Positions 50,101-58,258 of a stretch of DNA of 64,000 nucleotides are shown piece after piece. Positions within the stretch are counted from its first letter, which is position 1, and each line of letters begins with the position of its first letter. Source of the DNA: Carpediemonas membranifera. Its lineage: Eukaryota > Fornicata. The notes beneath the pieces were generated by a model, which saw nothing but the letters and a program-made list of their open reading frames with translations, had not been told where the DNA came from and made no database searches. Both the position numbers and the translations under genes were made by a program. The stretch is taken from positions 62,001-126,000 of the forward strand of contig JAHDYR010000005.1 in assembly GCA_019828565.1 (NCBI GenBank). Reading direction: 5' to 3'.

Positions 50101-52078
50101 CGATAGTGGCCACCCGACGGGGTAGGTCAGTATACTTGGCGAGGGAGGCAGGGAGCTCCTCGAGGACAGCGACCCGTGGAGTCAGGGCCTCAACGGCCGA
50201 CAGCCGGCCGGGAATGGTCTCAAGGGTCGACACCCGGTCCTTAAGCTGCTCGATGGAGGGGCCAAGGTCAGCACTGGCGGCTACGTACGCGTTGAACGCA
50301 CTCTGGACGTACTCAACGGCCTCCTCGAGGTCAGAGTTCTTGGCGCCGGCCGCCCCGATGTTGTTGATGCATGCGTCGACCTTCTCATTCAGGGAGTTGA
50401 CCCGCTGCCCCAGGACCATGAGCTGGGGGCGAGATGCGGGGTCGATATCCTTCAGAGTCTTGAGGGCAGCTGCAACCTCATTCCTGGCATCGGCGATGAG
50501 CTTCTTGGTTTCGGTGTTGTGGACATCGATGCCGGCCTTGCTGTCCTTGGCGAGGGCCTTCATCTCAGAGTCCACGTTCTCGGCTGTCTCGGTCAGGGCG
50601 TTCTGCAGTATCCCGAGCATATTAGTGCACTGCGTCACCGCCGTGTGGATGGCCTCAGTCCGCTGGCTAAGAGCCTTGAGGCCCTCAGTGCGGGCTGTAC
50701 GCTCGGCTGCCACAGCCGCTTTGAGCATTGAGACATCACCGGTGGTGTGGTCGAAGTCGGTCTTGAGTGCATCGACTGTGTGCGTCGTGCTGAGAACGGT
50801 CTGGTCGACCACCTCGGCATCGGACCGAATCTTCTCGAGCAGCTCGTTTCTGATGTTATCCTTCAGTTCCTGGACGCCGGCGGGGGTGTGGGGCGCGCAT
50901 TCTATCGCAGCCACACCCGGGGTTTGCAGAGCTGGGGGTCTCTGGGGCAGGGCCGGAGTGACGGGGGCAACCTGGCCGACAGAGGCGGTGGTGCCCGGGA
51001 CTGCTTTCTTGAACAGGCCAATGTCTCTCGCCGTTAGAGTCCAGACGTCTTGCTGGTATGCCCCAGCCTTATCGGTTCGCCCGCCGTAGAGAACGAAGGT
51101 GTCCTCGTTATGAGCTCTTACAACGGCCACCACGGCTCCCCAGCGGGCCGCTGGGACGAGCGTGTTGGCTGCTGCACTCGAGACGCGGGCGAGAGAGCGC
51201 CACGAGTCCCAGCGTTTCCATGTGTTGTTTCTCGTGTCGTAAAGCCACATGTCGTTGAAGTAGTTGGTTGCCCGGCCTGCGAGAACCACGAGAATGTGAT
51301 CAAACGCCACAGCTCCGTGGTGTGACCGGGGGAAAGGCTTGATGCCGGTGGGGGTGACCTTCTCCCACTGGAAAACACCCGACGTGTACTTCAACTCCAC
51401 TAGGTCATGGAGCCGGGCGCCGCAGTAGCCGGCGAAGAGGAAGGCACGGTCTCGGACAACAGTCATGCTGTGGCCATAACGGGACGGCGGGGCGTCTGGG
51501 ATGTCGACCAGTATCCACTCGGAAGTTTCGAACGAGTATACCCAGAGATCGTTGCTCAGCGTCTTCTTGCCGTTGAGTGCGTATGTGCCGCCGAACATGA
51601 CAAGCATTCCCTTGAAGGAGACCATAGAATGCCCGCTACGTGGCGATGGGAGGTGCCCCGGAGGCTGCAGGCGGGTCCAGGATGATTCGGCAATGTTGAA
51701 TCGCCAGAGGTCGTTCAAAAGAGATTCGTCGGAAGTCTCACCGCCAAAGAGATAGATACAGTCATCGTGTGCGGTCATGGTGTGGCCGAACCGAGCACAG
51801 GGCGTGTCGGGGTTGGTCTCGTCTTTGGAAATGGCGACGAAACTCCAGCTGTCCTCTTCGAGGCTAATCTTGATAAAATCGGTGATAGGCTTATCAGTTT
51901 GGCCACCGAATACGTATATGGAGTCATCTATCGTGACAGAGGCGTGCTGAGCTCTTTTTGGTGGTGGTTCGGCCAATTTCCCCTTCTTCCATAGAAGAGA
52001 GGTCTTTCGACTGCTTGGCGTTGTTGTGCTAACTGGAGTTGCAAGCCTACGCGTCCGATACTGTGCTTGATCGGACAT
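44195..52078 (-). CDS. Kelch / repeat coiled-coil / PEST-like / WD40 protein, 2627 residues
   Basis: The first ATG is at 52078; upstream codons only extend by a GTG. Order: kelch beta-propeller (about 45-360; repeated IYVFGGQT, LYLFGGE, LVMFGG blocks); a helical linker; a coiled-coil array (about 600-1780) with two kinds of unit, EKVASLDTRIAEDISARV and a longer EDVTQKISTLDNLPEKLQ unit present seven times; a charged array with PETPHRKHRRKHRKGEPETP repeats (about 1850-2210); and a C-terminal WD40 propeller (LASGSGDQTVMLWDYRREK and others). Two propellers around a long rod suggest a scaffold, perhaps at the cytoskeleton; this is inference. Repeat units are almost identical in DNA, so lengths may vary between alleles and assemblies. 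Confidence 0.88.
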   Translation of the reverse strand: MSDQAQYRTRRLATPVSTTTPSSRKTSLLWKKGKLAEPPPKRAQHASVTIDDSIYVFGGQTDKPITDFIKISLEEDSWSFVAISKDETNPDTPCARFGHTMTAHDDCIYLFGGETSDESLLNDLWRFNIAESSWTRLQPPGHLPSPRSGHSMVSFKGMLVMFGGTYALNGKKTLSNDLWVYSFETSEWILVDIPDAPPSRYGHSMTVVRDRAFLFAGYCGARLHDLVELKYTSGVFQWEKVTPTGIKPFPRSHHGAVAFDHILVVLAGRATNYFNDMWLYDTRNNTWKRWDSWRSLARVSSAAANTLVPAARWGAVVAVVRAHNEDTFVLYGGRTDKAGAYQQDVWTLTARDIGLFKKAVPGTTASVGQVAPVTPALPQRPPALQTPGVAAIECAPHTPAGVQELKDNIRNELLEKIRSDAEVVDQTVLSTTHTVDALKTDFDHTTGDVSMLKAAVAAERTARTEGLKALSQRTEAIHTAVTQCTNMLGILQNALTETAENVDSEMKALAKDSKAGIDVHNTETKKLIADARNEVAAALKTLKDIDPASRPQLMVLGQRVNSLNEKVDACINNIGAAGAKNSDLEEAVEYVQSAFNAYVAASADLGPSIEQLKDRVSTLETIPGRLSAVEALTPRVAVLEELPASLAKYTDLPRRVATIEGLELDSRVTVVEKLPRRIIELEELPERVASLEKLPRRILALEELPDRVESVERIGKRLSAIEGEFSDRVAIIDRIPRQGAAIEELVEKVEAVQRKDSTVATDVEAMGKRVASLETLPEKVASLDTRIAEDISARVDPLAEKVASLETLPEKVASLDTRIAEDISARVDPLAEKVASLETLPEKVASLDTRIAEDISARVDPLAEKVASLEDVTQKISTLDNLPEKLQSLDAISTKLTDLDAFADTAGAVRELNDRFEPIEGRLTELENLPEKVASLDTRIAEDISARVDPLAEKVASLETLPEKVASLDTRIAEDISARVDPLAEKVASLETLPEKVASLDTRIAEDISARVDPLAEKVASLEDVTQKISTLDNLPEKLQSLDAISTKLTDLDAFADTAGAVRELNDRFEPIEGRLTELENLPEKVASLDTRIAEDISARVDPLAEKVASLETLPEKVASLDTRIAEDISARVDPLAEKVASLDTRIAEDISARVDPLAEKVASLEDVTQKISTLDNLPEKLQSLDAISTKLTDLDAFADTAGAVRELNDRFEPIEGRLTELENLPEKVASLETLPEKVASLDTRIAEDISARVDPLAEKVASLETLPEKVASLDTRIAEDISARVDPLAEKVASLEDVTQKISTLDNLPEKLQSLDAISTKLTDLDAFADTAGAVRELNDRFEPIEGRLTELENLPEKVASLDTRIAEDISARVDPLAEKVASLETLPEKVASLDTRIAEDISARVDPLAEKVASLDTRIAEDISARVDPLAEKVASLETLPEKVASLDTRIAEDISARVDPLAEKVASLEDVTQKISTLDNLPEKLQSLDAISTKLTDLDAFADTAGAVRELNDRFEPIEGRLTELENLPEKVASLETLPEKVASLDTRIAEDISARVDPLAEKVASLDTRIAEDISARVDPLAEKVASLETLPEKVASLETLPEKVASLDTRIAEDISARVDPLAEKVASLEDVTQKISTLDNLPEKLQSLDAISTKLTDLDAFADTAGAVRELNDRFEPIEGRLTELENLPEKVASLETLLEKVASLDTRIAEDISARVDPLAEKVASLETLPEKVASLDTRIAEDISARVDPLAEKVASLEDVTQKISTLDNLPEKLQSLDAISTKLTDLEQVTDVAGAVRELNTRHDQFQSTVDDRFAQLSTAIEQAKTEQDTRRPAPIQVSVDSDTLQGLLGRVSAMEQTIAQLMMEKEARGLETPRRKHRRKHRKGEPETPVTETPAEVEEPNPEVPVEEPKPEAPVEEPKLDEPVEEAKPEEAKVDPQPEEPETPHRKHRRKHRKGEPETPVTETPAEVEEPNPEVPVEEAKPEEAKVDPQPEEPETPHPKHRRKHRKGEPETPVTETPAEVEEPKPEAPVEEPKLDEPVEEAKPEEAKVDPQPEEPETPHRKHRRKHRKGEPETPVTETPAEVEEPKPEAPVEEPKLDEPVEEAKPEEAKVDPQPEEPETPHRKHRRKHRKGEPETPVTETPAEVEEPNPEVPVEEPKLDEPVEEAKPEEAKVDPQPEEPETPHRKHRRKHRKGEPETPVTETPAEVEEPKPVEEVRPYLSETLPARTKPLSPLAMDSSQNADPPRPPKPIKSAMRRPSEAGEPTRPRVRASFAPEDPRSTPVLPGSPMRAGRVSTEIIPNKPIDQSPLITAHEGIMLEEEDIWAPVTPVKFFLKSEHDDAGPARCIAPFHRGIMAGYPSGLLVWWSAERPNVPTWTKVFDSPVSALKADAVDPDSKFVMMALASGEIFTITMADSMPFPQSVGMWHDSPVYSIAISDHIIATAGKDRSVAVFNRETMKEVTRYKDHARCVYAASIQGETLVTGSGDHTIRVFDINKNAQVQLLRGHTGRVRCLHLTEGYLASGSGDQTVMLWDYRREKYRATHKLKSHQDIVMAIQGTPDKLVTACMDSVVRVWGVGDRKRVEMSLTEQTGGCSDMYFVENTLVSAGNDVFRYQFK
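45400..46440 (-). repeat. Tandem repeats encoding PETP/HRKHRRKHRK-type units
   Basis: Six units of roughly 130-200 bp lie within the kelch/WD40 gene, nearly identical at DNA level and differing mainly in the number of PVEEPK-type inserts. One unit has HPKHRRKHRK instead of HRKHRRKHRK. Confidence 0.85.
46690..49800 (-). repeat. Nested coiled-coil repeat array
   Basis: A long unit starting EDVTQKIST recurs seven times, at intervals of about 390-520 bp, separated by one to three short units encoding EKVASLDTRIAEDISARV plus EKVASLETLP. The DNA copies are almost identical, which shows recent expansion or gene conversion. The opposite strand is open for 1479 codons across the array only because of this composition; I do not annotate that frame. 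Confidence 0.9.
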
Positions 52079-52399
52079 TAAGCTCACACAGAAGAGCGGA
52101 GGTTATCGGGTCATCAAAAATTCGATCAAATATTGCGGCATATTTAAGCGGCAGTCAGTGACCGCCACACCTCAGCGCGCTTTCAGGTCTAATTTGCTGC
52201 TAATTTAAAGCCCTGCCCGGAAATTTCAAGTCGGATTGAAAAGATTTGATCAATTCTACCTGATCAGTTTTGCGAGCAAAAGGCAAACCCCACCAACCAC
52301 AAAAAAAGAGCTGTAGGCCTGAGCCAGCTGTTTACATGAGACAACTCGAGTCATAAAGCACGAATCAGGCCTATATAGTCTAGTTTATGATTACACAGC
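52079..52399. promoter_or_regulatory. Intergenic region upstream of the kelch/WD40 gene
   Basis: About 320 bp, AT-richer than the coding flanks, containing TATTTAAG-like sequence near 52140. It should hold the promoter of the kelch/WD40 gene and the 3' flank of the next gene. No firm motif call. Confidence 0.35.
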
Positions 52400-53638
52400 C
52401 TACTCCTTCCGAAGGGTGAGTGCCAGCCTGCGGTACGCCGTGGAGGCATATATCACCTTGGTCAGCGCCTCACACTCGGTCTCAGTGCTCTTGAAGCACC
52501 CGTACTTCTCATAGCTCTTGTCTGCGATGTAGTAGACGTCCTGGTCGGCCGGCACAGTCACCTCAGGCCCACCGGTGATCGAAAGCCACGGCACGTTCTC
52601 AGTATGGAGGTAGAAGGTGTGATTCTGGAATATGCTGGCCAGGCCATTGATGGAAACGATCTCATCAACGAAGAGGTCAGTTGATGTTGACTTGACGACG
52701 TTCTTGATGGATGGAACGGAGTTGGCGTCGCTAATGCTGTCGTCAAACTCCCACTTGAGGACGCCGAGCTGGGTAGAGGCTTCGTACGGCCAGTCAACGT
52801 CAAGACACCCGCCGACAGTATCACAGACGGCGTTCCAAACCTTGACGCTGCCCGTCTCGGTCGTGAGGGTCAGGTTGTTGGCGACGATGCCGTTGGTGAC
52901 CGTGTACCCGTCAATGCCAGTCTCAGCCAGCACGATATCTCCCCTGAGCGAGTGGCAGTCGAGGTCGTTCGCCCTCAGGTTGTGGACCTGGATCTTGCAG
53001 GTTGAGGTCCGCAATTTGACTGAATCAGCTCCATTGGTCATCCCTGTACTGATATGCATCTCCCCGGTCGGGTTAGAGACGTAGAGCTCGCCAATGGGGT
53101 GGTATTCAGGGACCGTCACGAAGATGGAGATACGGAGACACATGAAGTTCTGAAGGAGGCGTGTAGACCACTTCTGGGTATCGATAGTCACGTGCACGCT
53201 GTCGTCTGTGCCGACCTCCGTCCGGGTGTCCGGGATGAAGGCCAGGAAGCTGAGCAGGTAGTTGCACTGGACGCTGTAGGTAACATCCAGGTTGCTGTTC
53301 TCACCGCTGGGACCAGTCTTCAGCACGAACTCGCCGTATGGGTTCGTGACTGTCAGATTCACGGTGGCGTTGTTGGTAAGACCTGCGCCAGTGAAGCTAT
53401 ACGCGAAGGGATCATCGTAGTTGTCCATAACGCCGGAACGGACCCAACAGACGATCATGCAGATGCATAGCAGCACCAGGAGGTTGCAGAGGCAGCAACA
53501 ACAGCTGCAACAGCAGCAGAGAACAAGACCGAGCTTGCGTCCGCGTTTCTTGGAACGGCGGGTGCCAATGAGGCCCTCCATCACATTATCCGGGTCTAAG
53601 AAGTTCTCATTGTCCTCGTTATAATGCTTGACGTTCAT
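52400..53638 (-). CDS. Single-pass membrane protein with Cys-rich helix and DUF4097-like beta region
   Basis: 412 residues, ATG at 53638. A polar N-terminus with basic KKRGRK is followed by an unusually Cys-rich membrane helix (LGLVLCCCCSCCCCLCNLLV, then LLCICMIVCWV). The rest is probably extracellular or luminal, beta-rich, with alternating polar/hydrophobic strands typical of DUF4097-type adhesin repeats (NLTLTTETGSVKVWN, LYVSNPTGEMHIST). Family membership is suggested by pattern only. The clustered cysteines next to the cytosolic side are possible palmitoylation sites; a DHHC enzyme is encoded elsewhere in the window, but no link is shown. Confidence 0.7.
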   Translation of the reverse strand: MNVKHYNEDNENFLDPDNVMEGLIGTRRSKKRGRKLGLVLCCCCSCCCCLCNLLVLLCICMIVCWVRSGVMDNYDDPFAYSFTGAGLTNNATVNLTVTNPYGEFVLKTGPSGENSNLDVTYSVQCNYLLSFLAFIPDTRTEVGTDDSVHVTIDTQKWSTRLLQNFMCLRISIFVTVPEYHPIGELYVSNPTGEMHISTGMTNGADSVKLRTSTCKIQVHNLRANDLDCHSLRGDIVLAETGIDGYTVTNGIVANNLTLTTETGSVKVWNAVCDTVGGCLDVDWPYEASTQLGVLKWEFDDSISDANSVPSIKNVVKSTSTDLFVDEIVSINGLASIFQNHTFYLHTENVPWLSITGGPEVTVPADQDVYYIADKSYEKYGCFKSTETECEALTKVIYASTAYRRLALTLRKE

Positions 53639-53752
53639 CAGTCGAACGCTGAAGAGATTCTAACGCCATTTACGTGATTTACGTGATCGCAGATATGACA
53701 GATGGGACCCAGCACAAGCCAATTTTCACTCAAGTGATACGATTTTACAACA

Positions 53753-55309
53753 CTAAACTCTGAGGAGAGACTGCTGGACTTGCCAGGACTTCGAGCGTTT
53801 CAGAATGGAACAGAGCTTCCTTCTCTCATCATCGGACAAATCTATGAGGACCTTGGCCTTAGCCATCTTCTCACTCATGGGCAACTTGACTCCGTTGACT
53901 CTCCAGCCCACAGCGACTGTGACACCCGCGAGACTGGCAGGGCACAGGAGTACTGATGATAGGGCGACGGGTCTGGGCATCAAGGCTATAGTGTTGGTGG
54001 CCACAATCCGGACAGGTTTGGACCCAGCCGCGGCATAAGTCAGCAGTACATGGACAAGCCCAGTCTTTCCCATAAGTTCCTGCTCGTGTATGAGACCAGT
54101 GTCAACAAGACACCGGCACAGAGCGATCGGGCTACCCTTGTCGATCAATGTCCTGGTCAGCTGGGCGATCGCCTTCTTCTTGTGGATCTGGGGGAGGAGT
54201 TCGACTGCTGGCAGAGTCAGCTGTGAACTCCAGAAACGATAGATGGCGGGAATCACACTTTGTGGCTTGCGGGAGTACCTCGCAATGCGGACAATGTGCT
54301 GGAGGAGCTCGGAACGGACCTCACGAGAGAGTCTCATCAAATCCGGCGATTTGATCGATTTGACGTCATGATCCGAATCGCGTACTTCGGCCGGGAACAT
54401 CTTTTCATAAAGTTTCTGGGAGCTCAACTTGGGATCAATATCGATGGTCTTCTTCACAAGAGGGAGTGTCAGCTCTAGAATATCTTCAGACTCAGGCATC
54501 TGGGGCATGAATGCCAGCATTCTCAGTGCCATAAAGAGCCACGACATGCGGATGATAAAGATGTTGCAGGTGTCGTTCGAGTAGGATGAGGTCCGGAACT
54601 GGTTTGACCCCAGGCCGAACAGACCTGGCCCAATCTCGGCCGGGGCACAGACAGCCTTCACAACCTTGACCGCGAATGAATGAACCGCAGCAATAGCATC
54701 ATCGCTAAAGGTGTGCTTCGCACTATGGGCGGCGTCGATGCGGCAGAGGCAGACCCAGGCGACTGCGAGAGAGTAGTCCTCGAACGACCTTATGGTAGGG
54801 GCATCCTTGTTCTTGGATGGGGCAAAGGACGCTTGGTAAGGGGCAGAGACTGTCGTGTCAAGGTGGTCTAGATATTCTCTCAGGGCCTTGTCGGTGGTGT
54901 TGACCTCGACGCCCTTGCCGCCGGCGTTTACGAATGCAGAGACATCCTTGAACACTCGTGCCGAAATGTCGGCGGCGGTGATGCTCCTGACGCATGTTTG
55001 GCGCACACACTGCGCTTCAGCTGTCATTCCGACCCTGATGGCAGGCCCTGGCAGGGCCAAGCTGTCGAATATGTCATCGACTGGTGCTAGTGCTGGGTCA
55101 TCGGCTGGAATGTTCATGACTCGCTTCACATATGTTTGCTGTGGCCGAGGAACGAGTGTACCCGCAGAAATAAGGCGTGGAGAGCAGTACTCGGGTTCTG
55201 ATAGCGAGTCGTCTTCATCTGAGAAGGAACTTGGATTGTCGGGGTAGCATTCACTCTCAGAGACCTCCATAATCTCATCAAGGTCTTCAAGTAGCGCTTC
55301 AATCACCAT
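53753..55309 (-). CDS. Unknown helical protein, 518 residues
   Basis: The frame is intact, with ATG at 55309 and TGA-terminated reading. The N-terminus is acidic and Ser-rich (ESECYPDNPSSFSDEDD). The rest is mostly helical with Ala/Leu-rich segments (LQHIVRIARYSRKPQSVIP) and resembles helical-repeat folds. No signal peptide or catalytic motif is visible. I do not recognise it. Confidence 0.6.
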   Translation of the reverse strand: MVIEALLEDLDEIMEVSESECYPDNPSSFSDEDDSLSEPEYCSPRLISAGTLVPRPQQTYVKRVMNIPADDPALAPVDDIFDSLALPGPAIRVGMTAEAQCVRQTCVRSITAADISARVFKDVSAFVNAGGKGVEVNTTDKALREYLDHLDTTVSAPYQASFAPSKNKDAPTIRSFEDYSLAVAWVCLCRIDAAHSAKHTFSDDAIAAVHSFAVKVVKAVCAPAEIGPGLFGLGSNQFRTSSYSNDTCNIFIIRMSWLFMALRMLAFMPQMPESEDILELTLPLVKKTIDIDPKLSSQKLYEKMFPAEVRDSDHDVKSIKSPDLMRLSREVRSELLQHIVRIARYSRKPQSVIPAIYRFWSSQLTLPAVELLPQIHKKKAIAQLTRTLIDKGSPIALCRCLVDTGLIHEQELMGKTGLVHVLLTYAAAGSKPVRIVATNTIALMPRPVALSSVLLCPASLAGVTVAVGWRVNGVKLPMSEKMAKAKVLIDLSDDERRKLCSILKRSKSWQVQQSLLRV

Positions 55310-55624
55310 TATTCAAGGAATTTCGTAGTGTCGCTGCTATCTTCCAGCAGGAAGCATGCAGAGGTGGTCAGCAAAAATCTAGGAAATTTGGCTGCCCAAT
55401 CCTTGTTGACGCGCGCGAACGCAGAGCAGTGATGCTATGCCAATCCATCAGGCGTAACTGATATGCCGGCTGCCATTTCAGGGCTCATGGGAAGACAGGA
55501 CATCAATCTTCCACATGAAAAGCGATGTAGAGTAGAGAGTAAAGCCGAGCACCATCTAGCTGACCACAAGCATGCTCGGGACGTCACTTACCACGGATGT
55601 GCAGTTTAATACCAAAACTCAACC
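55310..55624. promoter_or_regulatory. Divergent intergenic region
   Basis: About 315 bp between the minus-strand unknown gene and the plus-strand EF-hand gene, expected to hold both promoters. No specific motif recognised. Confidence 0.35.
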
Positions 55625-56262
55625 ATGCCCAAAGGAAAGGTTTGCAGCGATTTATCTTATACCTACTCACACAGAAAGGAAAGAAGGGAAAGAAGGGCAA
55701 AAAGGGTAAGAAGAAGGGACCGACCGCCGAGGAAATTCGCCAGCAGATGAAGGCCGAAGAATTCTCCAAGGTTTTTGATCTGTTTGATACAGACAAGGAC
55801 GGTGTCGTTACAACCAGAGAGCTTCCATATATTCTCCAGGCGATGGGCGTTAAGCCTTCCGACGAAGAGATTGCCCGCATCCGAGCTGAGATCGACCCCG
55901 AAGAGACCGGCAACGTCGACAACATGACACTGCTCTCGATATACAACAGCCTTCGTCTCATCCAGCACCCGTACGACGAGTTGTTCGATTACTGGGGCAC
56001 TCTTATTGACGACTATGAAGAGAACGACGGCCGCATCGAGTTTCCCCAGTTCACGGAGCTCATGGTGAAGACGGGTGAGGGGGTGGATGAGGACTCCCTC
56101 GCTGTATTCATGGAGGGCGTGAGGCCGAAGGATGGTATTCTTGACAGCGCCTTTGTAATGCATAAGATTGTGGACTCGTTGGTTGTCGCGAGAGCGAAGG
56201 CAAAGGGAAAGAAAGGCAAAAAGGGCAAGAAGGGAAAGAAAGGGAAGAAGGGCAAGAAGTGA
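55625..56262 (+). CDS. EF-hand protein with KGKK tails, one tiny intron
   Basis: Exons are 55625-55639 and 55675-56262. The ATG at 55625 encodes MPKGK, and splicing continues with further KGKKGKKG units, so the intron lies inside the Lys-rich N-terminal tail. The core is calmodulin-like: one canonical loop (DTDKDGVVTTRE) within FDLFDTDKDGVV, with degenerate loops after it (DPEETGNVDNMT, EENDGRIEFPQF). The C-terminus ends in another KGKK array. About 200 residues. The basic tails at both ends may bind acidic surfaces such as tubulin, nucleic acid or membranes; this is inference. Related calcium-binding proteins are common in flagellar complexes. Confidence 0.85.
55640..55674 (+). other. Spliceosomal intron, 35 nt (EF-hand gene)
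   Basis: Begins GTTTGC and ends CTACTCACACAG, close to the CT-A/G-ACACACAG 3' motif known from Giardia and Trichomonas. Removal joins MPKGK to the KGKK array in frame. Confidence 0.88.
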
Positions 56263-56449
56263 ACCACTGGCTATGTCACTGTCACATAAACTCGCATCTG
56301 TGTCCGATCCAACGATCAGAGCTGAATGTCACACCGCAACTGAGTCAACCTGCACGGTCTGTGGCGTTGAGTGGGTCATTTTCGATCTCGGGCGATCTCG
56401 AGTCTGGATTCGTCTGACGAGACAGAACACATAGTGGTGTGCAGAGACC

Positions 56450-58087
56450 ATGCCACAAACAGATCTCAAGACAGAGAGCATCAAGGATCGGCTTATATCG
56501 GTATATCGACTTGCGGTGTCGCTGTCGTGGACAGACGGTGAGATTATTGCTCAGAGTATGACTGACGCTTATACACACCACTTTGGCGAGGATATGCCCC
56601 TTAATAACAATAAAGAGTCCTGTAAGCATCCATTCATCTCAAATAACGTCTCCGATTTCGTCAGATTGCTCAACGATCTCCCCCCCTGGCACCCCGGGCA
56701 CAGCAATGCGTCGACAAGGCGAGATCGGCGATCCAGAAGCATGCAAGCATCGCCACTTCGACTGACAAGCCCAGTCTTGTCATGCTTCCCCCAAGGCTTG
56801 TCTTCGCCATCTTGATGGAAGGTGGCGTCGACCCCGAGCTCGACAGAAACACGGCTAGAGGCGTTGGAACTGCTTATAAAGCTTCAGACAAGCTCCATTG
56901 GTTCCTATCCGGTAATTTGATGGCAGCACACTCATATTCCGTCCATTCCACTGAGCGCTTTACCCTAGACCTTGGGGACAACGGCACCCAACACCTGAGT
57001 CTTTGCCACGGTTTGCTGTTTTCAGCAAGGAATGACCCTTTATCAGGCCCAAGTAAGTGGGGTCGGGTTCGACTCCCGTACGTGTCAAAGGTCTCGACCA
57101 ACCGCGACACAAGCAGCCGTCCGACTAACAGGACGATATTCGCGATATATACAACGTGTCCGGGGTCTATTTTATGAGACTGTGTCTGACGGTGTCAAAC
57201 CGGTCGACCTGTGGCCCTCAGCCCGACAGTATGCAGCCACCCTGCCCGCATGGCATGGGAACCGCGTCTCCATCGACGTATACGTCAGCAACACGCTGCA
57301 TCTGGTGCTCACCCCCATTGGTGTGGGTGCAGCGGGCCCCAGCTCTGGTCTGTTGGTCGGGGAACCTGTCTTCACTCATGACTTCACATTCAGAGCAGTG
57401 GTCGGGCTCCCTGATCAGTTTATTCCATCACATGTCTCCGGCGACTGTAATCATTTGATTATAGCCAGTGGGGAGCAGCAGCTTGTCTTCGGTTCCAACA
57501 ACGAGGGCCAGCTGGGCCTGGGTCACACCGACAGAGCTGGATTCGTCACCCCGCCCCTGCACATCGACGAGGTGCTTGTAGCCGCCCCATTTAATATTTA
57601 TAGATCAGATGATAGGTGCTTTTACGCGGGTCGGCTGGTTGATGGTGCCGTCGAAACAGGCCTGCTGCCTACCGACACCGTTTTCGTCCAGAACGGGAAG
57701 CGGAGACGCATACTCACACCAGTACCGTTGGCACAGTCGATTAAGTCATTCTTTGCCCACGTTTATGACAATATCTCGTGTGTCAGCACGATTGTGACCG
57801 TATCAGATGGTAGCAGCACAGTATCGCTTGATGGAATCACGGCGACTGTTCCGTTTGAGGTCAGCGCCGTTCTCATCAAGACTTCTGACGCCTATGACGA
57901 GGAGCCATTCGATGAGGAACCCGAGCCCGGCGCAACTAACGTTGACGGCGACGGGGTTCTGTTTCTCGTGGACAGCAACGGCGTCAGCCACCGAATAGAC
58001 ATGGACGATGACGAACCGGCCAGCAGTGAAGAGCAGGCCAACGTGTCGGCCAGACCTGGGTGGCAGTGGCTGCAGCGCTGTCACTAG
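56450..58087 (+). CDS. RCC1-like repeat protein, one intron and one frame discrepancy
   Basis: The ATG at 56450 starts a helical N-terminal part (ESIKDRLISVYRLAVSLSW). Homology-like coding continues in the -1 frame after a run of seven C at 56680-56686, so either the run is one base short or this copy is frameshifted. A second frame change is explained by a 79-nt GTAAGT...CTAACAG intron (57053-57131). The C-terminal part has at least one clear RCC1 repeat (QQLVFGSNNEGQLGLGH) and ends in an acidic tail. RCC1 repeats form beta-propellers that often act in Ran signalling or protein binding; too little is conserved here to say which. Confidence 0.6.
57053..57131 (+). other. Spliceosomal intron, 79 nt, containing a B-box-like sequence
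   Basis: GTAAGT donor and GACTAACAG acceptor; splicing joins two coding frames. Inside it, at about 57066-57076, GGTTCGACTCC matches the Pol III B-box consensus within a CGGG/CCCG stem, although no complete tRNA can be folded around it. Confidence 0.6.
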
Positions 58088-58258
58088 GGTCTGATTTCAG
58101 CCGGACAGTGCCAGGGCGTAGGCATGTATGCTTTATACGAACCGGCATTTGTGACACATTTTGACCGAAACATATCTTGGTGATTGCTCATGTATCATCC
58201 ATAAATGGAACACTGGTAGCAAGTTGGCGCCGATAAGCGACGTCTGCCGCAGCAACAG

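Noticed and set aside
46650-51089. Long plus-strand frame with SSEATFSASG repeats
   Set aside because: Antisense to the coiled-coil array of the kelch/WD40 gene; it has no domain of its own.
56656-56700. A very short GT...AG intron around 56648-56664 in the RCC1-like gene
   Set aside because: It would be only 17 nt and gives a less plausible protein than a one-base change at the C run.
57045-57110. A full tRNA gene on the plus strand around the GGTTCGACTCC
   Set aside because: No acceptor stem partner, D arm or anticodon arm can be folded upstream.
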